A DNA stretch of 64,000 bases from Phoronis australis (Eukaryota; Phoronida; Phoronidae): NCBI GenBank assembly GCA_002633005.1, contig NMRA01000105.1, positions 724,010-788,009 on the forward strand, written 5' to 3'. The notes below the pieces were generated by a model. The model ran no database searches and was not told the DNA's origin. It worked only from the letters and a program-made list of their open reading frames with translations. The translations under genes were made by a program, and so were the position numbers. Of this stretch, positions 25,591 through 38,200 are shown piece after piece; positions within the stretch are counted from its first letter, which is position 1, and the number at the start of each line of letters is the position of its first letter.

Positions 25591-28565
25591 CGGTCGATTC
25601 TCGGACGGAACACCGGGTTCATAGCTGCTTTAAGACGAAAACAACAGATTTATATTGATTGAATGGTGAAAAGGATAAAGCCACATCGCAGAGTAAGTTT
25701 ACTAGCTAGTTAGAATGTTTGATTTCCATTTCCATCAGTGCTGAGACTGCATTAAACCAGCCCTGTGTCAAACAAATAAGTTTGGATTTGGGCCACTTAC
25801 CATGATTATAAAACTGAATCCTGTGGCATTGCAAGATACAAGGTAACCGGTAACATACAGATAACGATATAAGATGGCACATTTTCACCAATTTTTTTGC
25901 TTCCTTTAAACTTTATCCACCCTTCTATGAGGAATATTTTATCAAAAATGACCCGGACTACTTATAAATGAGTAGGGTAGGTAGTCTAATGCTGAACTCC
26001 GATGGTCTTTTTCAGGGCCATTTCATTCACAGCGTTCTTCACAAAACTTGGTATTTTTCCAAAATAACTGTTTACTTTTTAACCGAGGATGAAAACTTTT
26101 AATTAAGGTGTGTGCATCATTATCAACTAGAGTAACCCTTGGTTGCCATCCTTCCTCCTACCCCTATCAAGTAAGGCATCACGCCATGCCCATGAGATCT
26201 TTTAATTTGTGTGCACTCCCACACACACAAACAAGTAATTTGTCTTAGGTGGTTTCATTGCTCTGTTATTGACACTGCTATTTTCATTCACTTGCTCATG
26301 TATCAGCTTCACTATTTACTGTGGAGGATAGACATGCGCCCTCCCAGTAATTTGAAGTGATCTGTACAAGCAACAGTCACGAATAAGCCATAAACTCCAA
26401 GCAGGGCTGCAAACACACGCAACTATAATTGAAAATCATGACAAAACCAGTTCCCGTGAAGACAGCTACTCACCCCTGAGAAGTTCCCGAAACGCGCCTC
26501 AGTCTAAACTTGCATAACCTGAAAACCATAAATGATTAATATCAAAATTACAACACAAAAACAAGACCTGCGACAGGATCATTAACACTATGTGCAGAAC
26601 AAACATCAAATAATCGCGTATTTCACAGCTGTGACCAGTGATCGAGCAAATTAACATTTAGTGTTGATTACCAGATCGATAACAAGGAAATCAAATAAGC
26701 CAGACTTCACTTACCTTTGGAAGGCTTTGGTCTTTTACCTGTTCATTTCAACAGAGACAAATGTTTCCATCTTTATCTTGGACGGAAACCGCGGTCAATT
26801 GGTGATGATAAGCGCAGTTTAAAAATTTCTGAAAACTTGTCTCGCGGACACTAAAAGCAATACACCTCAAGATCGAGAGGAGCCAGTGAATTTAAATTTT
26901 GTTCGAGATGCATTAGGTCCAATCACACACACCATAAAGAGTACTTTCATGAAGTCAAATAATTCCCCTATGCCACCAACAGAATATTTCGACCATAAAT
27001 TCAAAAGCAATGTCAGGTGTTTGTTATCACATGGAAGGATCTCTTTTTTTTACAAAATCATCATTTTCCATTAAAATTGTCGTATTTCAAAAAGAAATTT
27101 TAGCACAAAACTTGGAAATTCTGTTTGCCTACTTCATTACCTAAAAAACGTTACTTTCTGAAATTTTTAAGGCCTTTTAGAACGAGAACTCTGTTGTCAA
27201 AAATGAAGATGCCAACATTCCTTGAAAAAACGGAGGTTTTAAGTTTTGAAAGCTGAGCTCTCGGATTAAAATACCTTAAAAGAAAATCTCAAACACGCCT
27301 CGTAGTTAAAAAATAACAAAACAGAATTTGTTGGTTTTGTGCAAAAAATGTTTTTTGAGTAAAATACAGTGATCTGCGTGTGATCAAGGCTTTTATTAAA
27401 AAGTTGCATGAATGTAGCTCTAACCCCCCTTCTGTCCAAAAAGCAAACTTCTGATTTATACCACTTATTAATATAAGAGATGAGAAGTGACTTTTGCAGG
27501 GCATGAAATGACCAATGACGAAAAAGAGGATAATTTTTCAGGTGGTGTATAGCTCCACTTCTGTGATAGGAATATTTTTTGTGTTGTAAACTTGAACTGA
27601 AATAAACGTTTTTGTATGAATAAAGTCAAGAAAATGATAAAAAAGAAAAAGAAAGAGGAAACTGGAAATCAAATAAAAGGAAATCAAAACCAAAAAAGAG
27701 AAAATCCTTTTAGAAGAGGAAAATTCCAAGCCCTGTTTTGGAAAGAACTGACAGTCTGCTTTTCCTTGAGACCACAATAAGTGCAAAAATGACATGCCAC
27801 GACAAGCCAACTTGTGGAGCCTAAACACCTACAGTTTGACAAAGGGAAAATTTGAGACCTATTTCACAATGATAGCTTAACTCAATCAAAAGTTGATTTG
27901 GTGATGAAAGGGGGGTTTATAACCACTTTGGAAATTCTATCCTTGGCAACACTGAGGTAACCTATTATGTCCGTTTTTGGGCATAACACGAGGATAAAAC
28001 TGATGATCAAGATTTTATAAAATCCATTGTATTACCTGTAACACGTCACATATTGGCATGACTTGACCGATTATTAACGACATTTCGATCTATAACAAAA
28101 ATTCATTTCAGAACAAATTTCATTCTGGGAAAATCTCTTAGGAATAGCCAGTGCATGCTTCAATATTTATTGATTTTGTATGGAAGATTACTTTCTCTGA
28201 GGCGAGTTTCGATCGAATCCTTCTGGGCAGTATTACTTAAGTAACTCGCACATTCATCTGGAAGCAATCAAATTTTTGTTGACAACACTTACATTTTAAT
28301 CAAAGTAGATTGTGCGTCTAATTCAGAAAAATAACTTTTTAAGCAACACACATGACTTATGATTCAATTCCCACTGTTGCGATACCCATGCTTCTATACA
28401 GTCACGCGTTATAGATACGCACAAGTCGATGGCGTGATTTCAACAGTTGTTCTCAAACCAACAAAATAGCGTAGCCGTGTTAAATACATAACCTGTTAAC
28501 ACCTGTTTAACGAGCTGTTACAAATGGCATTGGCACCTGCAAACCATGAAAACTCTGACACACAC

Positions 28566-28674
28566 CTTACTGCGGGCATTTAAGTGCAGTACGTCTGCTC
28601 CATACACTGTCTCAAAAGTCAATGTAACCGGCAGGAACTGACCTTCCTCCAATAAGACACCAACAATTACAGGG
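28566..28674 (-). CDS. Candidate minus-strand exon
   Basis: One base plus 36 open codons (PVIVGVLLEEGQFLPVTLTF and on) between TTGACAG and AAG|GTGTGT. The residue pattern looks like real beta-strand protein, but the acceptor has a weak pyrimidine tract. Its entry phase (2) does not follow directly from the exon at 29116, so an unseen small exon would be needed. It could continue the Tudor gene or belong to another transcript. Confidence 0.4.
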
Positions 28675-29115
28675 CTGTCAACCCATCAACTGCATATCTT
28701 TTATTTCATGATAAAAATCTGTATTTTTCAAGTGAAAACTTGTATGATTACCAACATTTTCATAAAGTATAAACTTTAAGTGGAAGATGATGTGATACAC
28801 TACAAAAAACAATTTTCAATTTCAAATTGTGTCTAACCTAAAAAGCAACATTATGTATAATACTACCGAGGCCGTGTCAAATTTCGAGGTCTATGTGAAG
28901 TTAACTAACAGTGGTTCCTAGCTGTATTTTGACATCAGTCTTCACACAGCTAGCTGCCTGGCTAACTTTAGCCCAGCTCATCATTTTCTCAGATTATGCA
29001 GCAATATGGCCCAAGTAATACATACTATTAATTTAGAAAAACACTCATTAAAAATCTTCGAAAATTGTCAGAATTAGAAACTGAGAGACAACTATGTAAC
29101 ATACGACTGACTTAC

Positions 29116-29244
29116 TATAACCAACAGTAGCGACACCTGGATCATCAATGTCCACCTGATAGCTGTTACGGATTGACTGGAAATCTTCCTTCATCGGATC
29201 CCAGTCATTCAGAGAAGGGGCAACATCAGGACTCTTGGGTGATT
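29116..29244 (-). CDS. Tudor gene exon: acidic segment
   Basis: 129 nt, acceptor TTTTGCAG, strong donor ATA|GTAAGT, phase 1 in and 1 out. It encodes an acidic/aromatic segment (NDWDPMKEDFQSIRNSYQVD). The phase matches the exon 7.1 kb upstream, but this long intron leaves room for missed exons or for it belonging to another gene. Confidence 0.55.
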
Positions 29245-32200
29245 CTGCAAAACGAAAGGATGATCACATCACCAACACTGATTCTATTAGTAATAACTAG
29301 TACTAACTAGTAATAGTTAGAACTACTAGTAATTTTAGAACTACTAGTAATTTTAGAACTACTAGTAATGGCTAGAAATAACTAGTAATAGCTAGAAATA
29401 AATACATTTATTGTCTCAACAATCATAGACAGTGATCTTGGCCAAGACAAAAATTTGAATACTCCAATGAGTGGTATTACACTGCTGATCAAACCAAATA
29501 TACTTGACTACCAAAATGTTTTGGCATGCCACATTGTTTATTATTACAGCTGACACGCCTGTTGCTCAGATGCTGAACGAAAATGCGTAACGTTGTACTC
29601 ATTTTCCGGGAAAACACAAGCCTTGGCATACACTCAAAGGTCATGCAGAGGGGATGAAGGTAGGCTTAAATGGCCGGAAACTTGATGATTAACATTTAAT
29701 ATGGATACCTCGTTATCTTGGAATTACATTGTTCTGTGTTGATTACTGCTCTAATGGCGTGAATCTACTATCCATGTGATAACAGAAAGTGATGTAAACT
29801 GGTCTGACAAGATCCCACGTCTTAGTTCTGCTTTCTCTTCCATTGAGCAAACACAATATCCCAATCCCAATTGAACAGTGGTGTGCAGGCCATTTTTGTT
29901 TGTTCAATGGAAGTAAATACAGAACCAATATGAAGGCTTTTTGTTGGACCGTTTGGTTTGCTTTTTATTGTTTCACCAATAGTACATACTCACCAAAGGA
30001 ACAATAGTTTACACCAAAATGTCTCTGCAAAATAACCGGAGATCTGCCTTTTTACTGGGCGGCATCAAAAATAATTGATTTCGCCTTTACAGAGTTTCAA
30101 AACACCACCCCTACCATAGTTACCATGATAACAAAGTCCTACAAGTGCAAAGAGAATATGGCAGAACTCCCATGCAAGTGTACAACAGTCAGGGCATATG
30201 GAGTCACGCAAATTACAAACGACCCTGGGGGGGAGAAATTAAATGTAAAATTAAATTATAATTTCACTTTAGACTTGTTTATTATGTGTATTGCGGGGAA
30301 TACTTCAGCTGATTGTGACCTCTGCCACATGATTTCATATCTGAGAAGCTCCATCCTTGTTCACTCACTGTAAATCACTGTAAATGTCCCAGTCTCATTG
30401 AAAATCTATATTATTTCTGCTTTTGATGGCAGCGAACGGAGGATAATCGGTGAGTTTGTTTTTACCCACATTCTGATAGGAAGGAAGTATAACTTAATTG
30501 GAGCTATAATCACATGCCGTCTGTATGACTTTACCATTGGTGGAGGTAATGTGCCATAACAGTGGTCCAACCACAATTTTCACAGGAAAAATGTCAATGG
30601 GCCTACCAAACAGTATGAAGGCGACGTTTTTTTATTATTGCCATAGGGAGGGGAAAGAGTCCCCTAGATTCCCCCTTCATCAGCCTATATCCATATACAC
30701 AAGCATAAAGTATTCCTACCATTTCAGAATTTTGTAACGAAGCAAAGGAAAGAACAAGAAGTACTCGCTATGCCGTAAATTTGGGCCAATCAGGGTCCCA
30801 AAACAAAACAGTACTGCAAATGTGTTGCCACACTTTTCTCATAATGCCATACACAGCTTAGGTTTCTTTTTAGCTAACCATTCATTATATTACGAAAGAA
30901 ATTCCTCAGTTCTAATCTAAAATTAAAATGATGAAATTGTTTAAATCATACTTTTTTATGTCTATTGCAGTAATTTTGCATGTGATTTCCCCTGGTGTTT
31001 CCAAGTGGCATAACAACAATTCTCCAATTAACAACGAGTTGTGCAAAACACCACATCACCCGGAGGGTAACTGTCAGTATGAACAATTTAACAAGTTCAA
31101 AAACATAAAGAAAAAAGTCCAACGGCATATCTTTTGCTCAGCAAAATTCAAAACAAGTACATTTTTTATCAATACTTGGAAAACTCATGAAGCTCATAAA
31201 GTTTTAATTGGCCTCCAATGTTTACATTTATCACCTCGTTTCTAGGAACTGATTGACGAGTTCCATGGTAGATCAGTAGAAGGCACAGTTAGGTGATCAC
31301 CCAAATCAGTTTCACTAAAATGTTTAATGCCTTTTATTTATAGCTGATAAAAATCAAATTAGTTGATAAAACCTCATGTCAGTAGTAATAAATGCGACAG
31401 ACACTCAATTTCCGATAAAAAATTGCTTGTGAAATTAAAAATTAAGTTATGTAATGCCATCAGAATGAGTATTATCTTTGCAAATTTTCCCTTCTAAAAG
31501 CTCAAAAAATGATCATTCCGCAGAAAAATCTCCAGTCACGCAATAGGAGCTAAATAAATGCTTCATAGCATACGCGAGGCCTAGCTGTGCACAGAGGTTG
31601 TTCTTCGTGTGTCACGTGTCACGCATTGGCTAATGTAGCATCTATGGAGCATGCACTGAGTAAACGAGCCTGTGTAACTAAAAGTAATGTTGACAAGAGT
31701 CACCTGGTGACCAATGGAGAGACCAATTTACGCATGTGGTGTTCTGCACAACATATAATGGACAAACTCTATTCAAAGTCACTAACTGTGGAATTTTAAC
31801 GTAAGGTAGAGATTTGAAAAGACAAGTATTTACTCACAACTTTATTCTTTCAAGTTCAGTTGGGAAGAACCTATTCAATTTTGTGGTGTGAAATTACAAA
31901 TTGTTCCTGCCTTGTGCTAAGTCATAAAACGAACACAATGTTGCGTGGTGCTGCTCAGCATCATATTGGAATCAGCGCCATATTGGGACATTCTAATACA
32001 GTCCAGAACCGTATTGGAATTTCGGTTTGGGCGGACTGTATCGGAATTAATGTAACTTTGTTGATTGATTTCTGAGCGTCTTAATAACTTCACGTAAATG
32101 ATTAGGATAAATATAGTTACCTAACGACTGTAACTTTGTGAAACTTTAAGACGCTTTAAATTGTGCTTATATTTGAATCTTTAATTTTTAGTCTCAGCAA

Positions 32201-35200
32201 CATGCAGCTGGATCTCATTCTAAAATGGCCGACGGATTCTTGTAAGGTCCAGACAACTGTTTTGTGTAGCTTATCAAAAACTGCAACAACATACAACTAA
32301 ATTAGTTTTCTAAATTTCAAAGTAATTTAATCAACCAGCATTAAAGTGACGTGTAAACTGCTTTGCATAGACGATTACTGTCATCAGCAACATGACTGTT
32401 AATTCCAATACGGCGCATGTGCACTGTGACATACTGGAATGACCTAATTATTCTAATACAGCGCAAAGTCAGATTCCATTTGGAGCAGTGCCTTCAACAA
32501 TGTTTAGGTAGCTTTTCTGAGATCACACTTGTATAATGCCAGATATTGTTTGTATCACCACCACATTGATAGCCAGATATTGTTTGTATCACCACCACAT
32601 TGATAGCCAGATATTGTTTGTATCACCACCACATTGATAGCCAGATATTGTTTGTATCACCACCACATTGATACACACAAGCAAAATGGCTGCCAGTAGA
32701 AGGTGATTGGACAACTACTCGTATCGTGAATTAATGATGGAGGGGAAAATCCCACCCCAATTACCAACTAAGTCTACGGCACCACCCGATCGCCCCCTCT
32801 ACATTATTGGTATCAGCAATCCCTCAGGTAGCCAAAACTGGCATTTTGCCAAAGTGAACCTAATCTTGAGAGAATTTTTTATCACGGATGGGAATTTTGG
32901 AGTTGATGGGGACTCCCGTGATTTTTAAAATTCTTCACAGATCAAGTTAACTGTATGTTAACACCCACAATGCTCTGTATAAACCATTGGGCATAGAAAA
33001 CGAAATGCAAAACCTCTCCCTTGCCAGCGACGTTTCCTTTGACCTCGCGCACATACTGACTTTCATCAATTATCCCCATTGCTAGTGAGAAGGTACAATA
33101 TTGAGCACGTTGAGTTTGTCGACACTGGTTACAAACCACACAGCTGCCCAGATGTACTGGAATATCGTTTCCGGGTTGTTGTTCTTTTCCGTGTTCAAAA
33201 GTTTGTGCGTATCTGTCTTAAATATGGAAAACTCTTACTTTAAAATTTAATTTTTGAAGCACAAAAATTGGCCCACGAATAATGAAGTTACAGCATTTCA
33301 ATGTGTCTGTGGAAAACAATTTCTGCAGAAAGACGCTGTTCTGAAACAGACAGCATTTTAAGGGCTACTGCTGATGTAATTGTTATAGCTTGAGCCCATC
33401 ATCAGATGGCGCTGTTACATAACCAGACTGACACGACAACTGTCTCATGTACATTTTGAGCTTCACTATCCTGCCTAATGCTTGTAAGCCTGGAAATTAT
33501 GAATTTATTTTTGCCACGGCGTTGCTATGCCAACGTGCCACTGTTAGTGCTGATATAGAATATACCTGGTTGAGGCAGGTGGTGGCACTTACAAGGAAAT
33601 ACTGATCAACAGCCTGATAGACCAAGCAAACGTTACCGGCTGAACATCCACACTGGCTTGCACTTGTATTAATTAATTAAGTGTGTAAGCAATCCCACTA
33701 TGCCTATATCAATCTCATTAAGTCAAATTATTTCCCAGGGAGTCTAGGCGATAAAACCCTACAGTCTGGATGATACAATTAAGCAAAGCAGCTTAAGAAC
33801 ATATATATTAAAAAAAAACAATTTCAATATTTTGTAATACTTCTACTATGGTGGTTTTAGAGTGATCATCAACAATGTTATGATCATTTATGAAGTCCTA
33901 ATTGATATTAAACTCAGGGGGAGAGTTCAGACGCATTTTGGCGCAGATGTTCTATGCTACTTTATGTTTGATCAAAAATTACTTTGAGCATGCAAGTTAT
34001 TCAAAACAAGAGCAACACAGAGCATTGAAATGCACCCACCTGAGCAACATCGACAGTGTGCTTCCAGGGTTGTGGTTTATTATAAGAGTCAAAAAATAAA
34101 CACTAAGTGGAACACATTTACCAATTTTTATAATAATTCTTAGGGTGGTTTGACCGATAGAGAGATGGCAACTAAAAACAGACTCAACAATAAAAGCGGC
34201 CACTAGTAAGAGTACACTATGTCAACTCCAAATGAGAAGGTGACATTGCCCTTCCAACAGAAATCTATTTGCCACATTTCATAACAAGAGCAACGCAGAG
34301 CGTTGAAATGCGCCCACAATTGCACCGTATACGGTATCCTTCTAGGGTTGTTTATTGGTACCATAAAGTGGCCAGTAGAGGGCATATATGTAGTATGTTG
34401 TACTTTGCAAAATGGAAAGGCATGGTCATTATCTCCTCAATAGGCTAGGGGCAAAATGTGAGTGATCTTCATAATACAAGCACATCTCATACATCAGTTG
34501 CTTAAAGCACCACAGAAACATAGAATTAAAAACAAATTTACCAACATACGAGATTAGCACAGCATTAGAATGCCAGAAACAAATTTCTACTTGGAACTTT
34601 TCCTTCATAGTCACGAAGTAACACAAAGTATACACCTGAAGACCTATGAAAATACAGAGGTCAATGTAAAATACTTAAATTGCCACTAGAGGCATACCGG
34701 TAGTCAGAATCATCCTAAAGTCGTCATCGTCCGTTGTCAACATCACATAAATACACTTGTTAAATTTAGTAAAGATCCTGCAAACGGTTTGGGAGATACA
34801 GCCATGGGGCAAAAAAACTGCCACTAGGAGGCGCCACAGTAATCAAAGTCATGGGAAATTCGGCGTCAACCGTCCTCTTCATAGTAAGAACATACATGCC
34901 AATTTTCACAATCATACTTAGAGTGGTTTGGTTGATAGAGGGGTGGACGCCAAAAAACAGACTCAAAAACAGTAAAAATGGCCACTGGGTGTCGCAAACT
35001 AGGTCGAATCCATCCGAAAACGGGAGGATAGCGTCATCTCACTAATAGGTGCCTACATACCAAATTTCATGAAAATCCATTCAGGACTTTTGAAGATACA
35101 AAGGTAAGCGTAAAAAACTAAAATTGCCACTAGGGGGCACACCGGTAGTCAGATCTGTCCGAAAGTTCGCACATGCCGTCCCATTCATGAATGGAACATA

Positions 35201-38200
35201 TGTGCCAAATTTCATGAACGTATGTCAAAGGGTTTTGGAGATAGAGCAGCGGACGCCGCCCGGACGGACGGACGGACGGAGATGACGGCATAATGCGTCC
35301 ACATATAAATATGTGGGCGCATAAAAATCCATCAAGGAACTCGAAAGATACAGACTGAGGAAAACAGAAAAAAAAATGCTGATGCTTGATTGTCCCCACC
35401 AGAGGCCACAGCAGTAGTCGGATCCGTCTGTAGGTCCTTGTCATTCGTTTGCCGCCTTCATACAAGCACACTTGCCGTAATTTAACAAAAATTGTGAAGA
35501 GAATTTTAGGTGATACAGCCATGACCGAAAAGAATAAAACTGCCACTAAGAGGTGTCTAAGTAGTCAGCGCCTTTCAAGAGTCATCGTCAGCCATTATCT
35601 TCTCAATAGAAACACAATGCTTCATCCTTACAGTGGTTTGGCCAATACTGGGGCGGTAGGCAAAAAAATGGATGGAAAAACAGTAAAAATTCGCACTAGG
35701 TGGCGCAAAGTATGTTGAATTCATTCGAAAACTTTGAGGTGGCGCCATCTTCCTAATAGATACACGTTTTCCTAAATTCATGAAAATCCAAAGATACAGA
35801 GGCAAAGTTAATGTAAAAAACTAAGATAGCCACAAGGGGGCACAAATATCGAACACTGTGAACAAAACCACGCGAGGAAAACCGTCATTTTACCAGTCAC
35901 ACAAATGTGCATATTAGAGTAATCCACATTGGCAACAAACAATTCACTGCCAACTAGAAGCTCATGTCTGCATACAGGCTGAACAGGACAAGACCCATCA
36001 ACTGTCTCCCCACAATAAACATTATTACATCATGACACAAAAACGGAAAGGAATGAAACTGAATGCATTCTGAATTCCGTTTCTGCCCGTGACACAAGGG
36101 TTTTTCAAGTACACTCACTCGGTGCGTACCACTGGCAGTAAAACCTGTTGTTTTGGTTATTTTACAACAAATTGCCAATTCTTACCATTGTCAGACATTT
36201 GTCGAAATCAAAACTGCTTATCAGTTAAACACGCTTCAATACCATTTATCGAGTTGGATTTAGTTCAGCCAGCAGAGCATTTCAATACGACCACAAAGAT
36301 TCCAGATTCCATTCCTCACCAGGGGTTGATCTCAAAAACAGATTTTACATGCCAATAATTTCATTTTAATAACGCTCAAGACATACCTTGTTTAGTGCCG
36401 ACATTGGCAAGTTTCGACCTGGCCAAGCCCAGTGCCACTAGTTCCCTGTTGACCCACACGTCTGCCTCTCCAGTAGTGTCAACCAGTATCACTTGCAACT
36501 GACTCTTTCCCGGTGTTCTAGACGAAAATGAAATTGCACCGTTACAAAACGATTGAGGCACTATGCACGTCGTATTTTCCTCCAGCACGGATGCAAATTA
36601 GTTCAATTCGAGAGGAATCGTACAGCGCAAGTCGTAAGTATTCAGACAAAATGACCTGGACTACCCCCATCATGACTGACGGGCAAAAGCTGAATTCATG
36701 GTCAGAGTAGTCTCCCCTGGTGACCGAGAATGAAGGGGAAGTAACAGAGAAGTTAATAAGGTGGGTAAGCTATTCTGTGATTCGAATTTTGATATCTCGA
36801 TAATTCATTTTTGCTGTTAACAGAATTGGCCATTGTGACAGTAAAAAAGCAGTTTGTCTGATTACTTTCGTCTTGTAATGTGGACATTCCTAAGTTACGG
36901 CATGTTAAAACTTGTTTCGATCAAAAGCTACTATTCATACCATACTTCTGGCAAAAGTAAACCAAAAATGCATGAAGGAAAAATAGGGCAGAGTAAATGT
37001 GAGAGAGTACCTCAACATTCCCTCTACTAATTCCACAGAGGACTTCCATTTCTGAAAAAATTCCGTCCTGACGGGATTCGAAACTGCAAGAAATTCAACT
37101 GCCTCAGTTAAAGTCAGCTCGCCAGAAATTGTGACAGCATACGACAAAATGCAGCTTTTATCAACAAATTGGTACTTATGGCGAGTGTATCTATTGAGGT
37201 GGTTCATCAAAATTAAAAGGTAACCTTGCGTAAGACTCAATTACAGTGTACTTGCTGTGTAACAAATTGTTATAGTTTGAAGACGTTTCCACAAACATTT
37301 TTAAGTCTGGTAAGCATGCCACCTGTTGGCCACATCACGTGGCCCAATAAGAATATTAATTTTGAAAAGATTTCTGCCCCGACCAGAACTTCTTCAGTAT
37401 GTTTAACAGAGGAGTATGTATCATTCCGCCTTTGCCATGAGAGGCTGGTATTGGTTAGGACTTCCAATGAAGTACATCAACGATTGCATTGGAGGTGGTA
37501 GGAAATAAAGTTATTGATCTGATTGGCCCTCATTTAATACATTAAACCTGATTATACAACATGACATTGAAATAATAGCACCTGCTGAATGTATCCAAGA
37601 CAACTTATCAGCCATCTCATAATTAGCCCAGAAATAAACTGGAAGATTTGTCTAAAAAAACAAGAGCAACGCAGAGCGTTGAAATGCACCCACAATTGCA
37701 CCGTATACGGTATCCTTCTAGGGTTGTTTATTGGTACCATAAAGTGGCCAGTAGAGGGCATATATGTAGTATGTTGTACTTTGCAAAATGGAAAGGCATG
37801 GTCATTGTCTCCTCAATAGGCTAGGGACAAAATGTGAGTGATCTTCATAATACAAGCACATCCTATAAATCAGTTGCTTAAAGCACCACAGAAACATAGA
37901 ATTAAAAACAAATTTACTAACATACGAGATTAGCACAGCATTAGAATGCCAGAAACAAATTTCTACTTGGAACTTTTCCTTCATAGTCACGAAGTAACAC
38001 AAAGTATANNNNNNNNNNNNNNNNNNNNNNNNNNNNNNNNNNNNNNNNNNNNNNNNNNNNNNNNNNNNNNNNNNNNNNNNNNNNNNNNNNNNNNNNNNNN
38101 NNNNNNNNNNNNNNNNNNNNNNNNNNNNNNNNNNNNNNNNNNNNNNNNNNNNNNNNNNNNNNNNNNNNNNNNNNNNNNNNNNNNNNNNNNNNNNNNNNNN

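Larger units (their letters stand above)
22571..28565. other. Mostly non-coding
   Basis: Contains the hairpin at 23189, an R2 MITE, an R5 repeat and AT-rich DNA. A minus-strand ATG at 26770 (METFVSVEMN, donor GTAAAA) joins in phase to 26518-26474 (donor GTGAGT). This is a possible gene start but only 25 codons, so it is not called. Confidence 0.5.
34285..35324. mobile_element. R1 dispersed repeat, copy A
   Basis: Starts CAAGAGCAACGCAGAGCGTT then ATGCGCCCAC and ends after a (GGAC)n run with a hairpin closing in GTGGGCGCAT, so the ends carry ATGCGCCCAC/GTGGGCGCAT inverted repeats. The interior is built of diverged modules 'GCCACTAGGGGGC ... CAAATTTCATGAAAATCC'. No coding capacity. Confidence 0.75.
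29245..36386. other. Large Tudor gene intron
   Basis: 7.1 kb between phase-compatible exons. Holds an ACTAGT array, a 34-bp tandem repeat, R1 copy A and AT-rich sequence. An unassigned minus-strand ORF lies at 32942. Missed small exons are possible. Confidence 0.5.

Noticed and set aside
26474-26770. Two-exon minus-strand gene start METFVSVEMN plus RLCKFRLRRVSGTSQ
   Set aside because: In phase and with good donors, but only 25 codons and no recognisable continuation.
35130-35546. 138-codon minus-strand frame
   Set aside because: Lies in R1 modules and reads the (GGAC)n run as PSVRPS-type text; no splice or family support.
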